Assembly: GCA_965197385.1 (NCBI GenBank)
Contig: CBDANA010000008.1
Location: 806,001-870,000 of the forward strand
Reading direction: 5' to 3'
Source of the DNA: G963667915 sp965197385
GTDB taxonomy: Bacteria; Acidobacteriota; Vicinamibacteria; Vicinamibacterales; UBA823
DNA length: 64,000 nucleotides
The notes beneath the pieces were generated by a model, which saw only the letters and a program-made list of their open reading frames with translations, was not told where the DNA came from and ran no database searches. The position numbers were made by a program, and so were the translations under genes. Positions 16,409-24,968 of the stretch are shown one piece after another (within the stretch, counting starts at the first letter, position 1; every line of letters starts with the position of its first letter).

Positions 16409-18559
16409 ATGAGCCCCAAAAGTTCGGCTTCGAATCGCTCAGCCCGTCCCACCGCAACCTCCCTACGACACGAGGACGCCGGACTCTCACGAGCGCAGCT
16501 GCTGCGAGTGTACCGCACGATGCGTCTCTCGCGGCGTCTGGACGACAAGGAGATCCAGTTCAAGAACCAGAGTCTCGCGTATTTCCAGATCAGCGGGGCG
16601 GGCCACGAAGCGATCCAGATCGCGGCCGGCATGTCGCTGCGTAGCGGATACGACTGGGTCTTCCCCTACTACCGGGACCGGGCACTGTGCTTGACCCTCG
16701 GGATCTCGGCGTCCGACATGCTGCTCGGAAGCGTCGGCTCGGCCGACGACCCATCGTCCGGTGGACGGCAGATGCCGTCCCACTGGAGCGACCGAAAGTT
16801 GCACATCGTGTCGTCGTCGAGCGCGACTGGCACACAGTGCCTGGCCGGCATCGGGTGCGCGGAAGGCGGCGTGCTCGATCGCGCGATTGCCGCTGCCGAC
16901 AAAAAAGAACCGACGGCACATGCGGACGAGGTCGTACTGATCTCGCTGGGCGACGGCACCACGAGTGAAGGAGAGTTCTGGGAGTCGCTCAGCACAGCCT
17001 GCACGCTGTCTCTCCCAGTCGTGTTTCTGGTCCAGGACAACGGCTACGCGATCTCGGTGCCGGTGGACGTCCAGACCCCCGGCGGCAGCATTTCTCACGT
17101 GGTCGCATCGTTCCCGGGCCTGCACATCGTCAGAACAGACGGCACGGACTTCCTTGCGAGCTGGAAGGCTGTGCAGGAGGCAGCCGGCTACGTACGGCAG
17201 CGGCGCGGTGCGGCGCTCGTTCACGCGCGCACGGTGCGTCTGTACTCGCACTCGCTGTCAGACGACGAACGGCTCTACAAGACAAGTGCCGAGCGCGAGG
17301 CAGAAGCGCGCCAGGATCCCCTCACTCGATTGCGAGCGCTCTGCCTAGCTGATGGTGTCGCAACGGAGCATGAGTTGACGGCGCTGGACACCGAAGTCGA
17401 CGCAGAAGTCGCCGACGCTGCCCGTATGGCGCGCCGCGCCACGGCGCCGTCACCCGACACCGTGACGCGCTATGTCTACTCCCCTGACGTCGATCCGTGC
17501 TCGCCGGCCTTTGACGCACCACCCGCGCCCAGCGGCGCGCCGGTGACGCTGGTGGCCGCCATCAACCAGACCCTGAAGGACGAGATGACGCGCAACTCGC
17601 GCATCATCGTGTTCGGGCAAGACGTGGCGGACAGCAGCCATCCCGAGGCGCTGGCGGAAATCGCCGGCAAGGGCGGCGTCTTCAAGGTCACCCACGGACT
17701 GCAGCGGGCATTCGGGTCCGACCGGGTCTTCAACTCACCGCTGGCGGAAGCCAACATCGTGGGGCGTGCGCTGGGCATGGCCATCCGCGGCCTGAAACCG
17801 GTCGTTGAAATCCAGTTCTTCGACTACATCTGGCCAGCAATGATGCAGCTGCGCAGTGAAGTGTCAATGCTCCGCTACCGCTCGAATGATGCGTACTCCT
17901 GTCCAATCGTCATCCGCGTGCCGATCGGCGGGTATTTGCGCGGAGGTGCGATCTATCACAGTCAGTCTGGCGAGAGTATCTTCGCGCACTGCCCCGGGCT
18001 CCGTGTCGTGTATCCCTCTAACGCCGCCGATGCCTGCGGGCTGTTGCGAACCGCCATTCGATGCGACGATCCCGTGCTGTTCCTCGAACACAAGCACCTC
18101 TACCGCCAGACCTATAACAAGAGCGTCTACCCGGGCGCCGATCACATGCTGCCGTTCGGCAGGTCGATCCGTCGGCGCGAAGGCAAGGATGTCGTGATCA
18201 TCAGCTGGGGGGCACTGGTCCAGCGATCCCTTCTGGCGGCCCAGCAGGCGGAAAAGTCTGGGATCGACGTCGGGGTGCTCGATCTGCGGACGATCGCGCC
18301 GTACGATTGGGACGGCGTGGCCAACGCCGTGACCCGAACGAACCGGATCGTCGTGGCCCACGAAGACCAGTTGACCTGCGGTTTCGGCGCGGAATTGGCC
18401 GCGCGAATCGCCGACGAGCTCTTCGGCGAGCTGGACGCTCCGATCAAGCGCGTCGCCGCGCTCGATTGTCCGGTCGGGTACCACCCGATTCTCGAAGAAG
18501 CCACACTCCCTCAGGCCGCCGACGTCCTGCGCGCCATCCACGACGTTGCACGTTACTGA
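16409..18559 (+). CDS. Fused alpha/beta 2-oxoacid dehydrogenase E1 (branched-chain type)
   Basis: The 716-residue protein joins E1 alpha (about 30-370) and E1 beta (about 385-716), thiamine-diphosphate enzymes that decarboxylate 2-oxoacids and load E2 lipoyl groups. The alpha half has GDGTTSEGEFWESLSTACTL ending near QDNGYAISVPVD, the TPP-binding motif. The beta half has the transketolase-like segments VFGQDVADSS, VFNSPLAEANIVGRALGMA, VEIQFFDYIWPAMMQL and a C-terminal transketolase domain. The fused form is typical of branched-chain 2-oxoacid dehydrogenase E1 in several phyla. No E2 or E3 gene is nearby. ATG 16409 is preferred; an in-frame TTG at 16385 is possible. Confidence 0.88.
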   Translation: MSPKSSASNRSARPTATSLRHEDAGLSRAQLLRVYRTMRLSRRLDDKEIQFKNQSLAYFQISGAGHEAIQIAAGMSLRSGYDWVFPYYRDRALCLTLGISASDMLLGSVGSADDPSSGGRQMPSHWSDRKLHIVSSSSATGTQCLAGIGCAEGGVLDRAIAAADKKEPTAHADEVVLISLGDGTTSEGEFWESLSTACTLSLPVVFLVQDNGYAISVPVDVQTPGGSISHVVASFPGLHIVRTDGTDFLASWKAVQEAAGYVRQRRGAALVHARTVRLYSHSLSDDERLYKTSAEREAEARQDPLTRLRALCLADGVATEHELTALDTEVDAEVADAARMARRATAPSPDTVTRYVYSPDVDPCSPAFDAPPAPSGAPVTLVAAINQTLKDEMTRNSRIIVFGQDVADSSHPEALAEIAGKGGVFKVTHGLQRAFGSDRVFNSPLAEANIVGRALGMAIRGLKPVVEIQFFDYIWPAMMQLRSEVSMLRYRSNDAYSCPIVIRVPIGGYLRGGAIYHSQSGESIFAHCPGLRVVYPSNAADACGLLRTAIRCDDPVLFLEHKHLYRQTYNKSVYPGADHMLPFGRSIRRREGKDVVIISWGALVQRSLLAAQQAEKSGIDVGVLDLRTIAPYDWDGVANAVTRTNRIVVAHEDQLTCGFGAELAARIADELFGELDAPIKRVAALDCPVGYHPILEEATLPQAADVLRAIHDVARY

Positions 18560-18562
18560 CCG

Positions 18563-18738
18563 GCGACGCAGCACGGCATCTCGGACGCCGAGGGCCGCGT
18601 GATCCGCCTGCGGTTCATCGCCCACCTCGTCGGGCGCACATGGGAAATCGTCAACTGTATCCTGAAGGACCTTCGCCAGCTGGGGGCTGATCGAGACCGA
18701 CCGACGCAGCATTGATGCGTCAAGACGCGGTCGCGCGA
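18563..18738 (+). pseudogene. Remnant of a Crp/Fnr-family helix-turn-helix domain
   Basis: In the gap between the E1 gene and the dynamin-like gene, one frame reads HGISDAEGRVIRLRFIAHLV then GRTWEIVNCILKDLRQLG. The frame then shifts by one base in a run of five G (18683-18687) and continues GLIETDRRSIDAS. This is the pattern of a Crp-family DNA-binding domain (LAxLVGxTxExVxRxLKxLxxxGLIE..RRSI). No cyclic-nucleotide-binding half and no start are present, so this is a decayed fragment. The similarity is judged by eye. Confidence 0.5.
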
Positions 18739-20502
18739 CTACAACTGATCGACTCTGGCCTTGAGCCGCTCGAGTTCGAGGTGGAGGAGCTCGAAATCGA
18801 GTTGCGAGGCATCGAGCTTCGCTCGCTCGGCGCGCACGAATCGGCCGTACGGGGCGATACCCTCACGGATGCGGGCTACGCTGCGTGACAGCTCGGTTTC
18901 GAACTGGCTCCGCAGCACTCCTTCGAGTTGCTCGCGCATACGAGCGACCTTCTCCGCCATGTCCCGCTTCGCGCGTCGACGCCGTGCCGGCATGATGAAC
19001 AACCCAAGCACCGCCAGCGTGCTGGCCACGAGGAGGCCAGACACATCGATCGCCAACGAGGTCGTCAGAATCGCCACCAACGCCCCGAGTCCGATCGCTC
19101 CGGCCTCGACTGCCGCCGCCGCCGCCACCGCGCCGCGCGCACCGTCGGCAATCAGCTGGGCTTCGCGTGTTCGATCGTAGGTTTCGACGACACGCTGGAC
19201 GTCGCGTCCCACCGTGTCAATCAGGTGCTCGCGGTCGTAGTGAAACCCGCTGCCGTCGTCGTGTCCGACGATCCGATCGCGATACTCCTGCTGGCGGTTG
19301 GCGAGATGGCTGCGAACGGCCTGCCATTGGCGAAAATCGCTCTCGACCAACCAGTCGATGAACTGGCTGACGCGTCGCTCGATCTGCTGCGGCACATCCG
19401 CGACGACGTGCTGCTCGAATCCCCGCTGGATCCGCGTGGTGTTCAGCAGATCCACGACCCGACTGAGGCGCATCAGGTCGTCGAAGTAGTGGTGGCCGCG
19501 ACCCTCCATCTCCACGAGAATCTTGCCCAGGTCGGCGAGTCGAAGCCGGAACTCGCGTTCCATGTCTTCCTCGTATAGCGCCAGCTGCCGCTCGACGTCC
19601 TCGAGCATGCCGAAGTCCTTCTTGAGAACAGCGAGCTGGTCGCGAGCGGCGGCCAGATAGAGCTCGCAGAGATGCAGACCCACGCCCAGAGGATTCAGTA
19701 GCTTGAGGCGAATCCGGCCGCCCTCGTCCAGCGTGTCCTGGACGTACCGTTCGAGTTGCTCGAAGCCGCTGGCGGCCCAGACGTCCCGATTGCCCTGCTT
19801 GGCCCGCAGGGCGAGACGCGCGCTGACCGGGAAAATCTCCGGCGTCAATCCGAGCAGATGCTGGGCGCTCTCGGTCACGAACCGCTGCACCTCCACCACG
19901 TCCTGTCCAGCGTCGAGGATGTCCGTCTTGTTGAGCACGACGACGATCTTCTTGCCCCAGTCACGAGTGCGCTCGAGAAAGGCTCGCTCGCTCTCGGTGA
20001 ACGGCCGATCGACCGACGTGATGAAGAGGACGAGATCCGATCGAGGCACGAAGTCCGCGGTGATGCGCTCGTGCTCCCGGTTGATCGCGTTCGTACCGGG
20101 CGTGTCCACGATGTGGATGTCCAGAAGCATGTCGATCGGCGCGGTGAGAACTTCCAGCTGCTCCTCGACCACCTGATGCCCATCTGCCTCACCGTAGCGA
20201 AGCACGGTCACCCGGACAGTCGTCGGAGTGACGCCCTCACGAAGGATGGCCTGGCCGAGCAGCGCGTTGATGAACGCGCTCTTGCCCGAGTTGAACTCGC
20301 CGATGACCACGAGCAAGAAGAACTCGTCCAGTTGCTGGATCGATCGCTCGAGCGTCACCTGATGCTCGGACGAGGCGTCGAACCGCGCCAGCGCGACGCG
20401 GAGGTCCCCCAGACAGCCGCGCTCCTCCTTGAGCAGGGTCTCTTGACGATCGTCGAGAATTCGCTTCAGCACGACTGTTCCATCAGGTTTCGCAGTATCC
20501 AC
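18739..20502 (-). CDS. Dynamin-like large GTPase with C-terminal membrane hairpin
   Basis: The 587-residue protein has a complete dynamin-type GTPase domain: P-loop GEFNSGKS (68-75), the switch threonine near 94 in GVTPTTVRVTV, DTPGTN (133-138), and NKTD (191-194). Helical, coiled-coil-prone regions flank a hydrophobic pair of segments (about 468-505), then a basic stretch and a long helical tail. Bacterial dynamin-like proteins remodel or protect membranes. It is a lone gene, not the usual tandem pair. The GTG start lies 11 bases from mobile element E, whose CTAA flank falls in the ribosome-binding region. Confidence 0.88.
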   Translation of the reverse strand: MDTAKPDGTVVLKRILDDRQETLLKEERGCLGDLRVALARFDASSEHQVTLERSIQQLDEFFLLVVIGEFNSGKSAFINALLGQAILREGVTPTTVRVTVLRYGEADGHQVVEEQLEVLTAPIDMLLDIHIVDTPGTNAINREHERITADFVPRSDLVLFITSVDRPFTESERAFLERTRDWGKKIVVVLNKTDILDAGQDVVEVQRFVTESAQHLLGLTPEIFPVSARLALRAKQGNRDVWAASGFEQLERYVQDTLDEGGRIRLKLLNPLGVGLHLCELYLAAARDQLAVLKKDFGMLEDVERQLALYEEDMEREFRLRLADLGKILVEMEGRGHHYFDDLMRLSRVVDLLNTTRIQRGFEQHVVADVPQQIERRVSQFIDWLVESDFRQWQAVRSHLANRQQEYRDRIVGHDDGSGFHYDREHLIDTVGRDVQRVVETYDRTREAQLIADGARGAVAAAAAVEAGAIGLGALVAILTTSLAIDVSGLLVASTLAVLGLFIMPARRRRAKRDMAEKVARMREQLEGVLRSQFETELSRSVARIREGIAPYGRFVRAERAKLDASQLDFELLHLELERLKARVDQL

Positions 20503-20512
20503 TTTACCCTAA

Positions 20513-20611
20513 CAGCCCGTGGTGAACGTCCCGCGTCGCGCCGAGGATGGCGATGTGCCCGGACGATTCGGATCGACCCTCACGCCGACGCCGGACGTTC
20601 GCCGCGGGCTG
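20513..20611. mobile_element. Miniature inverted-repeat element E
   Basis: A 99-bp element with 19-bp ends (cagcccgtggtgaacgtcc; 17 of 19 match at the other end), bounded by CTAA at 20509-20512 and 20612-20615. Its ends belong to the same group as A, D, F and G, but the conserved core is missing. It lies between the dynamin-like start and the EamA gene, and the EamA frame reads into it to find a stop at 20580. Confidence 0.75.
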
Positions 20612-21479
20612 CTAATTTCGTGAGCGCCACCCCGGCCAAGATGCTGGCGGCGCCGCCGAGCTGGACCGAACCCACCGGCTCCCGCAGCCACACGACCGCC
20701 ACCGCCATCGCGGCCACCGGCACCATGTTGGCGTAGACCGATGTGCGGCCACTGCCGATGCGCTGGACTGCCGTGTACCAGATGACGTAGGCGACACACA
20801 GGGCGAAGACCGCCGAGTAGACGAGCCCGAACCAGGCACCCATGCTGACCACGCGCCACTCCAGCGCGACCAACCCCGGCAACCCCAGCGGCACGAACAG
20901 CGTCGTGCCCACCGCCATCGTCCAGGCGGTGACGACCAAGGCCGAGTGTCGATCGAGCATCGACCGCGCTCCGACCGTGTAGGCGGCCCAGCAGCATGCG
21001 GCCCCCATCATGAGTAGATCGCCCGTCAGCGACGTCGTCCCCACCCGCGCGCCCTGCCCGACCACCAGGTAGACCCCGAGCAGGGACAGGCCGATTCCGA
21101 GCCAGTGCCAGCCTGACGGTACGTCCCGACGACTTACCACATTGAGCAGGGCGACGACGACCGGCGTCGCGCCGAGGATGAGCGAGCTATTCGCGACGCT
21201 CGTCCGCGCGATGCCCTCCATGAAACACACCTGGTAGAGAAAGTGGCCGACGAGGCCGAGGCCGACGAGGCCAGGCCAATCGCGACGCGCGGGCAGGCAG
21301 TCGGGCGCAGTCTTGACCACCAGCGCCAGGAACAGCGCCGTGGCCAGCAACATTCTCAGCGCGTTGAACGGGAGGGGTGAAATTTCTTCGAGCGCGGTCT
21401 TGACGACGCTGAAGTTGCTGCCCCAGATGAGGGTCAACAGGATCAACAGGCCGTCGATCGGCGCGACGCGCAACGGCAT
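20580..21479 (-). CDS. EamA/RhaT-family (drug/metabolite transporter superfamily) permease
   Basis: The 299-residue protein has ten hydrophobic segments arranged as two EamA repeats, with LTLIWGSNFSVVK near the start and LREPVGSVQLGGAASILAGV near the end. Such permeases export or import small metabolites; the substrate is unknown. I chose ATG 21479; an upstream ATG at 21515 is possible. The last residues (after ALTKL) are encoded inside mobile element E, which gives the tail AARGERPASA before TGA. The original C-terminus was therefore probably replaced by the insertion. Confidence 0.85.
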   Translation of the reverse strand: MPLRVAPIDGLLILLTLIWGSNFSVVKTALEEISPLPFNALRMLLATALFLALVVKTAPDCLPARRDWPGLVGLGLVGHFLYQVCFMEGIARTSVANSSLILGATPVVVALLNVVSRRDVPSGWHWLGIGLSLLGVYLVVGQGARVGTTSLTGDLLMMGAACCWAAYTVGARSMLDRHSALVVTAWTMAVGTTLFVPLGLPGLVALEWRVVSMGAWFGLVYSAVFALCVAYVIWYTAVQRIGSGRTSVYANMVPVAAMAVAVVWLREPVGSVQLGGAASILAGVALTKLAARGERPASA

Positions 21480-21539
21480 GGCGGGTCTGGCGAGTCGACT
21501 GTGCAACCCGCCCAACTCACCTCAACAGTTGGCTGGTAC

Positions 21540-21560
21540 CAGCCCGTGGTGCACGGGCTG
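21540..21560. repeat. 21-bp mini-palindrome G, related to the ends of elements A, D, E, F
   Basis: cagcccgtg and cacgggctg face each other around gtg, with CTAG on the right (21561-21564). This looks like an internally deleted copy of the larger elements. The CTAG provides the atpE TAG stop on the minus strand. As RNA it would form a 9-bp hairpin directly after atpE, so it could also act in termination, though no T run follows. Confidence 0.6.
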
Positions 21561-21896
21561 CTAGGCACCGAACGGCTGCACGAAGAAGAGAATCAGAGCG
21601 ATGAGCAGCACGTAGATGACCAGCGACTCGATCAGCACGAGCCCAAGAATTAGCGAGAACCGGATGTCCGGCGCCGCCGACGGGTTGCGCGCGATTCCTT
21701 CGACCGCCGCGCTCAGCCCCTTCCCCTGAGCCAGCGCGCCGAAGCCGGCGGCGAACGCCAGCGCGAATCCCGCCGTGATGATCGACCACTTCACCAGCTC
21801 GGTGTCGGCGCCAGCTGCCGCCTGCGCGTACACCGGCGAGGCCAGCCCGAAGGCCACCACCACGAATGTCAGCGTCCACACTACACGTGTACTCAC
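21561..21896 (-). CDS. atpE: ATP synthase F0 subunit c
   Basis: The c subunit forms the ion-carrying rotor ring of ATP synthase. The 111-residue precursor has an N-terminal signal-like segment (about 1-25, ending YAQAAA) and then the two-helix hairpin. The ion-binding carboxylate is Glu90. Gln57, Ser91 and Tyr95 occupy the positions of Gln32, Ser66 and Tyr70 of the Na+-binding Ilyobacter c subunit when the conserved GIARNP loop is aligned, with identical spacing (33 residues from Gln to Glu). It is the last gene of the nuo-atp run, 68 nt after atpB. Confidence 0.95.
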   Translation of the reverse strand: MSTRVVWTLTFVVVAFGLASPVYAQAAAGADTELVKWSIITAGFALAFAAGFGALAQGKGLSAAVEGIARNPSAAPDIRFSLILGLVLIESLVIYVLLIALILFFVQPFGA

Positions 21897-21964
21897 GACC
21901 CCTGCCTCCTCAAATCACTGAAATGATGACGTCGACCGTCGTTCGACCCTAGCAGCCGCTGTCC

Positions 21965-22774
21965 TCACGCGTGCGCCGCCGCCACATCGCCGGGCGCGTG
22001 TGGGTCCTGCGCGGGCTCGTGCTCATGCTCCACGGCCACCGCGCCCTGTAGGTAAATCATCGTCAGCATGACGAAGATGAACGCTTGCAGGGTACCCGTG
22101 ATGATACCCAGGAGCATCATCGGCAGCGGCACGAAGAACGGCACGATGCTGAACAAAATCAGAATGACCAATTCCTCGCCGAAAATGTTGCCGAATAGAC
22201 GCACGGACAGTGACAGCACGCGTGACACGTGACTGATGATCTCGATCGGAAAGTAGATGGGCGCTATCCACATCGGCGCGCCCGGCGGGGCCGCGAAGTG
22301 CTTGATGTAGGCGACCGCGCCCTGCTCTTTGAAACCGTGGAATTGATAGTAGACGAATACCGTAATGGCGCATCCGAGCGTCGCGTTGATGTTGCTCGTG
22401 GGCGCCATCAGCCCAGGCACCAGCCCCACCAGATTACTGATCAGGATGAACAGGCCGACCGCGCTGACCAGGGTCACGTACCGCGGCCCTTTTGGACCAA
22501 CCGTGTCTTCCAGCAGGGCCAGTAACCCGCCGAGGCCGTCCTCGAGTAGGAGTTGCACGGGGCCGGGATTCTCGACGCTCAAGCGGGGTCTCATGAAAGC
22601 ACAGCCCGCCGCCACGAGCACGACGATGAGCCCGGAGATCACGAGGTAATTCGGAATGACATGCTCGGCCTGGCTCAGATCGAAGCCCAGCAGGCCAAGC
22701 AGTGCAGCGACCGGCGGCCCGAACACAGCGTTGGTCGCGTCGACGATCCATAGGGGGTGTTCGAGCTGTTCCAT
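21965..22774 (-). CDS. atpB: ATP synthase F0 subunit a
   Basis: Subunit a provides the ion half-channels beside the c ring. The 269-residue protein has five to six hydrophobic segments and the conserved helix with the essential arginine in SLSVRLFGNIFGEELVI, followed by LMLLGIITGTLQAFIFVMLT. The segment LLEDGLGGLLALLEDTVG is an extended loop. It lies between the atpI-like gene and atpE. Subunits b, delta, alpha, gamma, beta and epsilon are not in the window. Confidence 0.95.
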   Translation of the reverse strand: MEQLEHPLWIVDATNAVFGPPVAALLGLLGFDLSQAEHVIPNYLVISGLIVVLVAAGCAFMRPRLSVENPGPVQLLLEDGLGGLLALLEDTVGPKGPRYVTLVSAVGLFILISNLVGLVPGLMAPTSNINATLGCAITVFVYYQFHGFKEQGAVAYIKHFAAPPGAPMWIAPIYFPIEIISHVSRVLSLSVRLFGNIFGEELVILILFSIVPFFVPLPMMLLGIITGTLQAFIFVMLTMIYLQGAVAVEHEHEPAQDPHAPGDVAAAHA

Positions 22775-22837
22775 TCCTCAAACACTCAAATCCTTAGAGC
22801 CTCGGTCTCCCGGAGCCTTAGTGTTCGCATCGACCCG

Positions 22838-23230
22838 TCACGGCGACGCTCGGCGTCCGGTCAGCGTTCGGAGACCTTCGAGCGCAATGCCGACCACAAT
22901 CGTCGATACACCCACCAGGAGGCTCAGCGGGTGCAGGCGCAAGCGAGCAATCATAACGTACGCAATTCCAGCGAGTAAAGCGTACCGGCCGACGAGGCGC
23001 AGCACGTCCCCGGCCGAGACCCGAGCGGCCTCCCCTACGGCCGTTAGACGGTCAACAGCGTTCTTGATCGTCCAGTAACTCGCGCCCATCAGCAGACTAC
23101 CGCCCAGCACGCCGACCGCCGCAGCCGGAGCGCCGGACCAAAACCATGCGATGGCCGCGAACACCCCGCACGCGAGTACCGTGTCGCGCTCAATGCGTCC
23201 GAGCGCGGGGTCCAGATCCTTGCGTGTCAC
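22838..23230 (-). CDS. atpI: ATP synthase subunit I-like membrane protein
   Basis: A 130-residue protein with four predicted membrane segments (about 18-33, 35-55, 80-97 and 99-118) upstream of atpB. Size, topology and place match AtpI-type proteins, which help assemble the c ring or carry Mg2+. Sequence conservation in this family is low, so the call rests mainly on context. It overlaps the preceding atpZ-like gene by about 40 bases. Confidence 0.75.
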   Translation of the reverse strand: MTRKDLDPALGRIERDTVLACGVFAAIAWFWSGAPAAAVGVLGGSLLMGASYWTIKNAVDRLTAVGEAARVSAGDVLRLVGRYALLAGIAYVMIARLRLHPLSLLVGVSTIVVGIALEGLRTLTGRRASP

Positions 23231-23450
23231 GCTCGAATGCGGCGGCGACCCTCAGGACGTTGAGGATACCCGCCGCCACACCGATGAAGAAGAACACCAG
23301 GAAGAGCCACGGTGAGGTGCCGAGCCACCGGTCCAGTCCATACCCAGCGCCCGCCCCTATCACCACGGCCAGGACGAACGAAATGCCAACGGCACTGAGC
23401 GCGCCGACCGTACGAACGGTGCGCCCGCGCGATGTGCCGAGACGCCACAT
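23190..23450 (-). CDS. atpZ: AtpZ/AtpQ-type ATP synthase-associated membrane protein
   Basis: The 86-residue protein has two membrane segments. The pattern VVIGAGAGYGLDRWLGTSPW followed by LFLVFFFIGVAAGILNVLR is typical of AtpZ (F0F1-ATPase subunit). It begins 36 nt after the nuoN stop and overlaps atpI, so complex I and F0 genes probably share a transcript. Confidence 0.8.
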   Translation of the reverse strand: MWRLGTSRGRTVRTVGALSAVGISFVLAVVIGAGAGYGLDRWLGTSPWLFLVFFFIGVAAGILNVLRVAAAFERDTQGSGPRARTH

Positions 23451-23486
23451 GCGGCAGTACCAAGACGGCCCTCGTCGCCGTCGAAA

Positions 23487-24965
23487 TCAGAAGGGAAGCG
23501 CGCCAACCATGGCGGCGACACCGCCGAGTGACTGTGCCGATAGCTCGGCCAACTCGAACAGCGGACCCGGGTAGACGCCGAGCACGACGGCGCCGGCCAG
23601 TGACACCGTCAGCGCCACGGCCATGGCCGGGCTTGTGACGATCGGCGATCCGAGAGCCTCTTCCTTGAACCACATGAACACGATGACCCGGACGTAGTAG
23701 TACAGCGAGATCGCGCTGTTGACGACACCGATCACCGCGAGCCACACGTACCCGGACTCGACGGCCGCACCGAATAGCCAGAACTTGCCCATGAAACCGG
23801 CCGTCGGGGGGATCCCACCGAGCGACAGCATGAAGAACAGCATCGCGCAGGCGGCAGCCGGATGTCGAAAATAGAGCCCGCTCAGATCTTTCAACTCGTC
23901 GCCCACGACGTCTGTGCGCCGAAGCATCACGATGACGGCGAACGCCCCAAGCTGCATAAATGCATACACCACCATGTAGACGAGTATCGCCGTCACGCCG
24001 CGGGTCGTTCCGGCCACCACGCCAATTAACACGTACCCGGTGTGCGCAATCGCCGAATAGGCCAACATCCGCTTGACATTGCTCTGCGTGAGCGCGGCTA
24101 GGTTGCCGACCGTCATCGTCAGGACGGCGAGCACCCAGAACAGCGGCTGCCAGACGTCGGCCAGGAGTGGCAGACCCTCGACGAAGATCCGCAACATCAT
24201 GGCGACTGCCGCTGCCTTCGAGCCGACCGACAGGAACGCGGTGATCGGCGTGGGCGCCCCTTCGTAGACGTCCGGCGCCCACATGTGGAACGGCACGGCG
24301 CCAATCTTGAACCCGATGCCGGCAACCACCATGACGAGCGCCATGATCAGGAGCGGGCCGCGCTCTTGGGTAGCCAGCGTCGTGGCCAATTCCCGCAGGT
24401 TGGTCGTACCGGACAGTCCGTACAGCGTCGACATGCCAAACAGCAGGATGCCCAGCGAGAACGCCCCGAGCAGGAAGTACTTGACCGAGGCTTCGTTCGA
24501 TCGCCGATTGGGTTTCAGGAATCCGACGAGAATATAGAACGCGACCGCCATCGTCTCCAGACCGACGAAGATCGTGATGAGGTCGATACCGCTCGCCATG
24601 AACATCATGCCGAGCGTCGCGCACAAGATCAGGAAGTAGTACTCACCCGCCCGCAAGCCCTCGACGTCGAGATACGACGCCGACATCAGGACCGTGATCA
24701 CAGCGGCCAGCAGGAACAGGAGTTTGAAGAAGAACGCGAAGCCGTCGATCGCCAGCAGCCCCTGGGACGCCAGCGTGTCGGCGTCGTGGAACGGCAACAA
24801 AGTGAGAATGGTGGCCCCCAGGACGGCCAGCGTCACCCGGCCGAGGAGCGGCCGTGAGGCGCGGGACGTCACCACGTCGGTCACCAGCACGAGCAGTGCA
24901 CCCGACGTCAGCACGATCTCCGGCAGGATGTTGTAGAAATCAGCCGCTGAAAACCCAGGAGGCAT
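23487..24965 (-). CDS. nuoN: NADH-quinone oxidoreductase subunit N
   Basis: NuoN is one of three antiporter-like proton-pumping subunits of complex I. The 492-residue protein has about 14 membrane helices, including LVGFLKPNRRSNEASVKYFL with the conserved Lys and GFKIGAVPFHMWAPDVYEGAP, the proton-channel signature. The order L-M-N is conserved. Its ATG follows the nuoM stop by 3 nt. Confidence 0.96.
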   Translation of the reverse strand: MPPGFSAADFYNILPEIVLTSGALLVLVTDVVTSRASRPLLGRVTLAVLGATILTLLPFHDADTLASQGLLAIDGFAFFFKLLFLLAAVITVLMSASYLDVEGLRAGEYYFLILCATLGMMFMASGIDLITIFVGLETMAVAFYILVGFLKPNRRSNEASVKYFLLGAFSLGILLFGMSTLYGLSGTTNLRELATTLATQERGPLLIMALVMVVAGIGFKIGAVPFHMWAPDVYEGAPTPITAFLSVGSKAAAVAMMLRIFVEGLPLLADVWQPLFWVLAVLTMTVGNLAALTQSNVKRMLAYSAIAHTGYVLIGVVAGTTRGVTAILVYMVVYAFMQLGAFAVIVMLRRTDVVGDELKDLSGLYFRHPAAACAMLFFMLSLGGIPPTAGFMGKFWLFGAAVESGYVWLAVIGVVNSAISLYYYVRVIVFMWFKEEALGSPIVTSPAMAVALTVSLAGAVVLGVYPGPLFELAELSAQSLGGVAAMVGALPF

Positions 24966-24968
24966 CGA

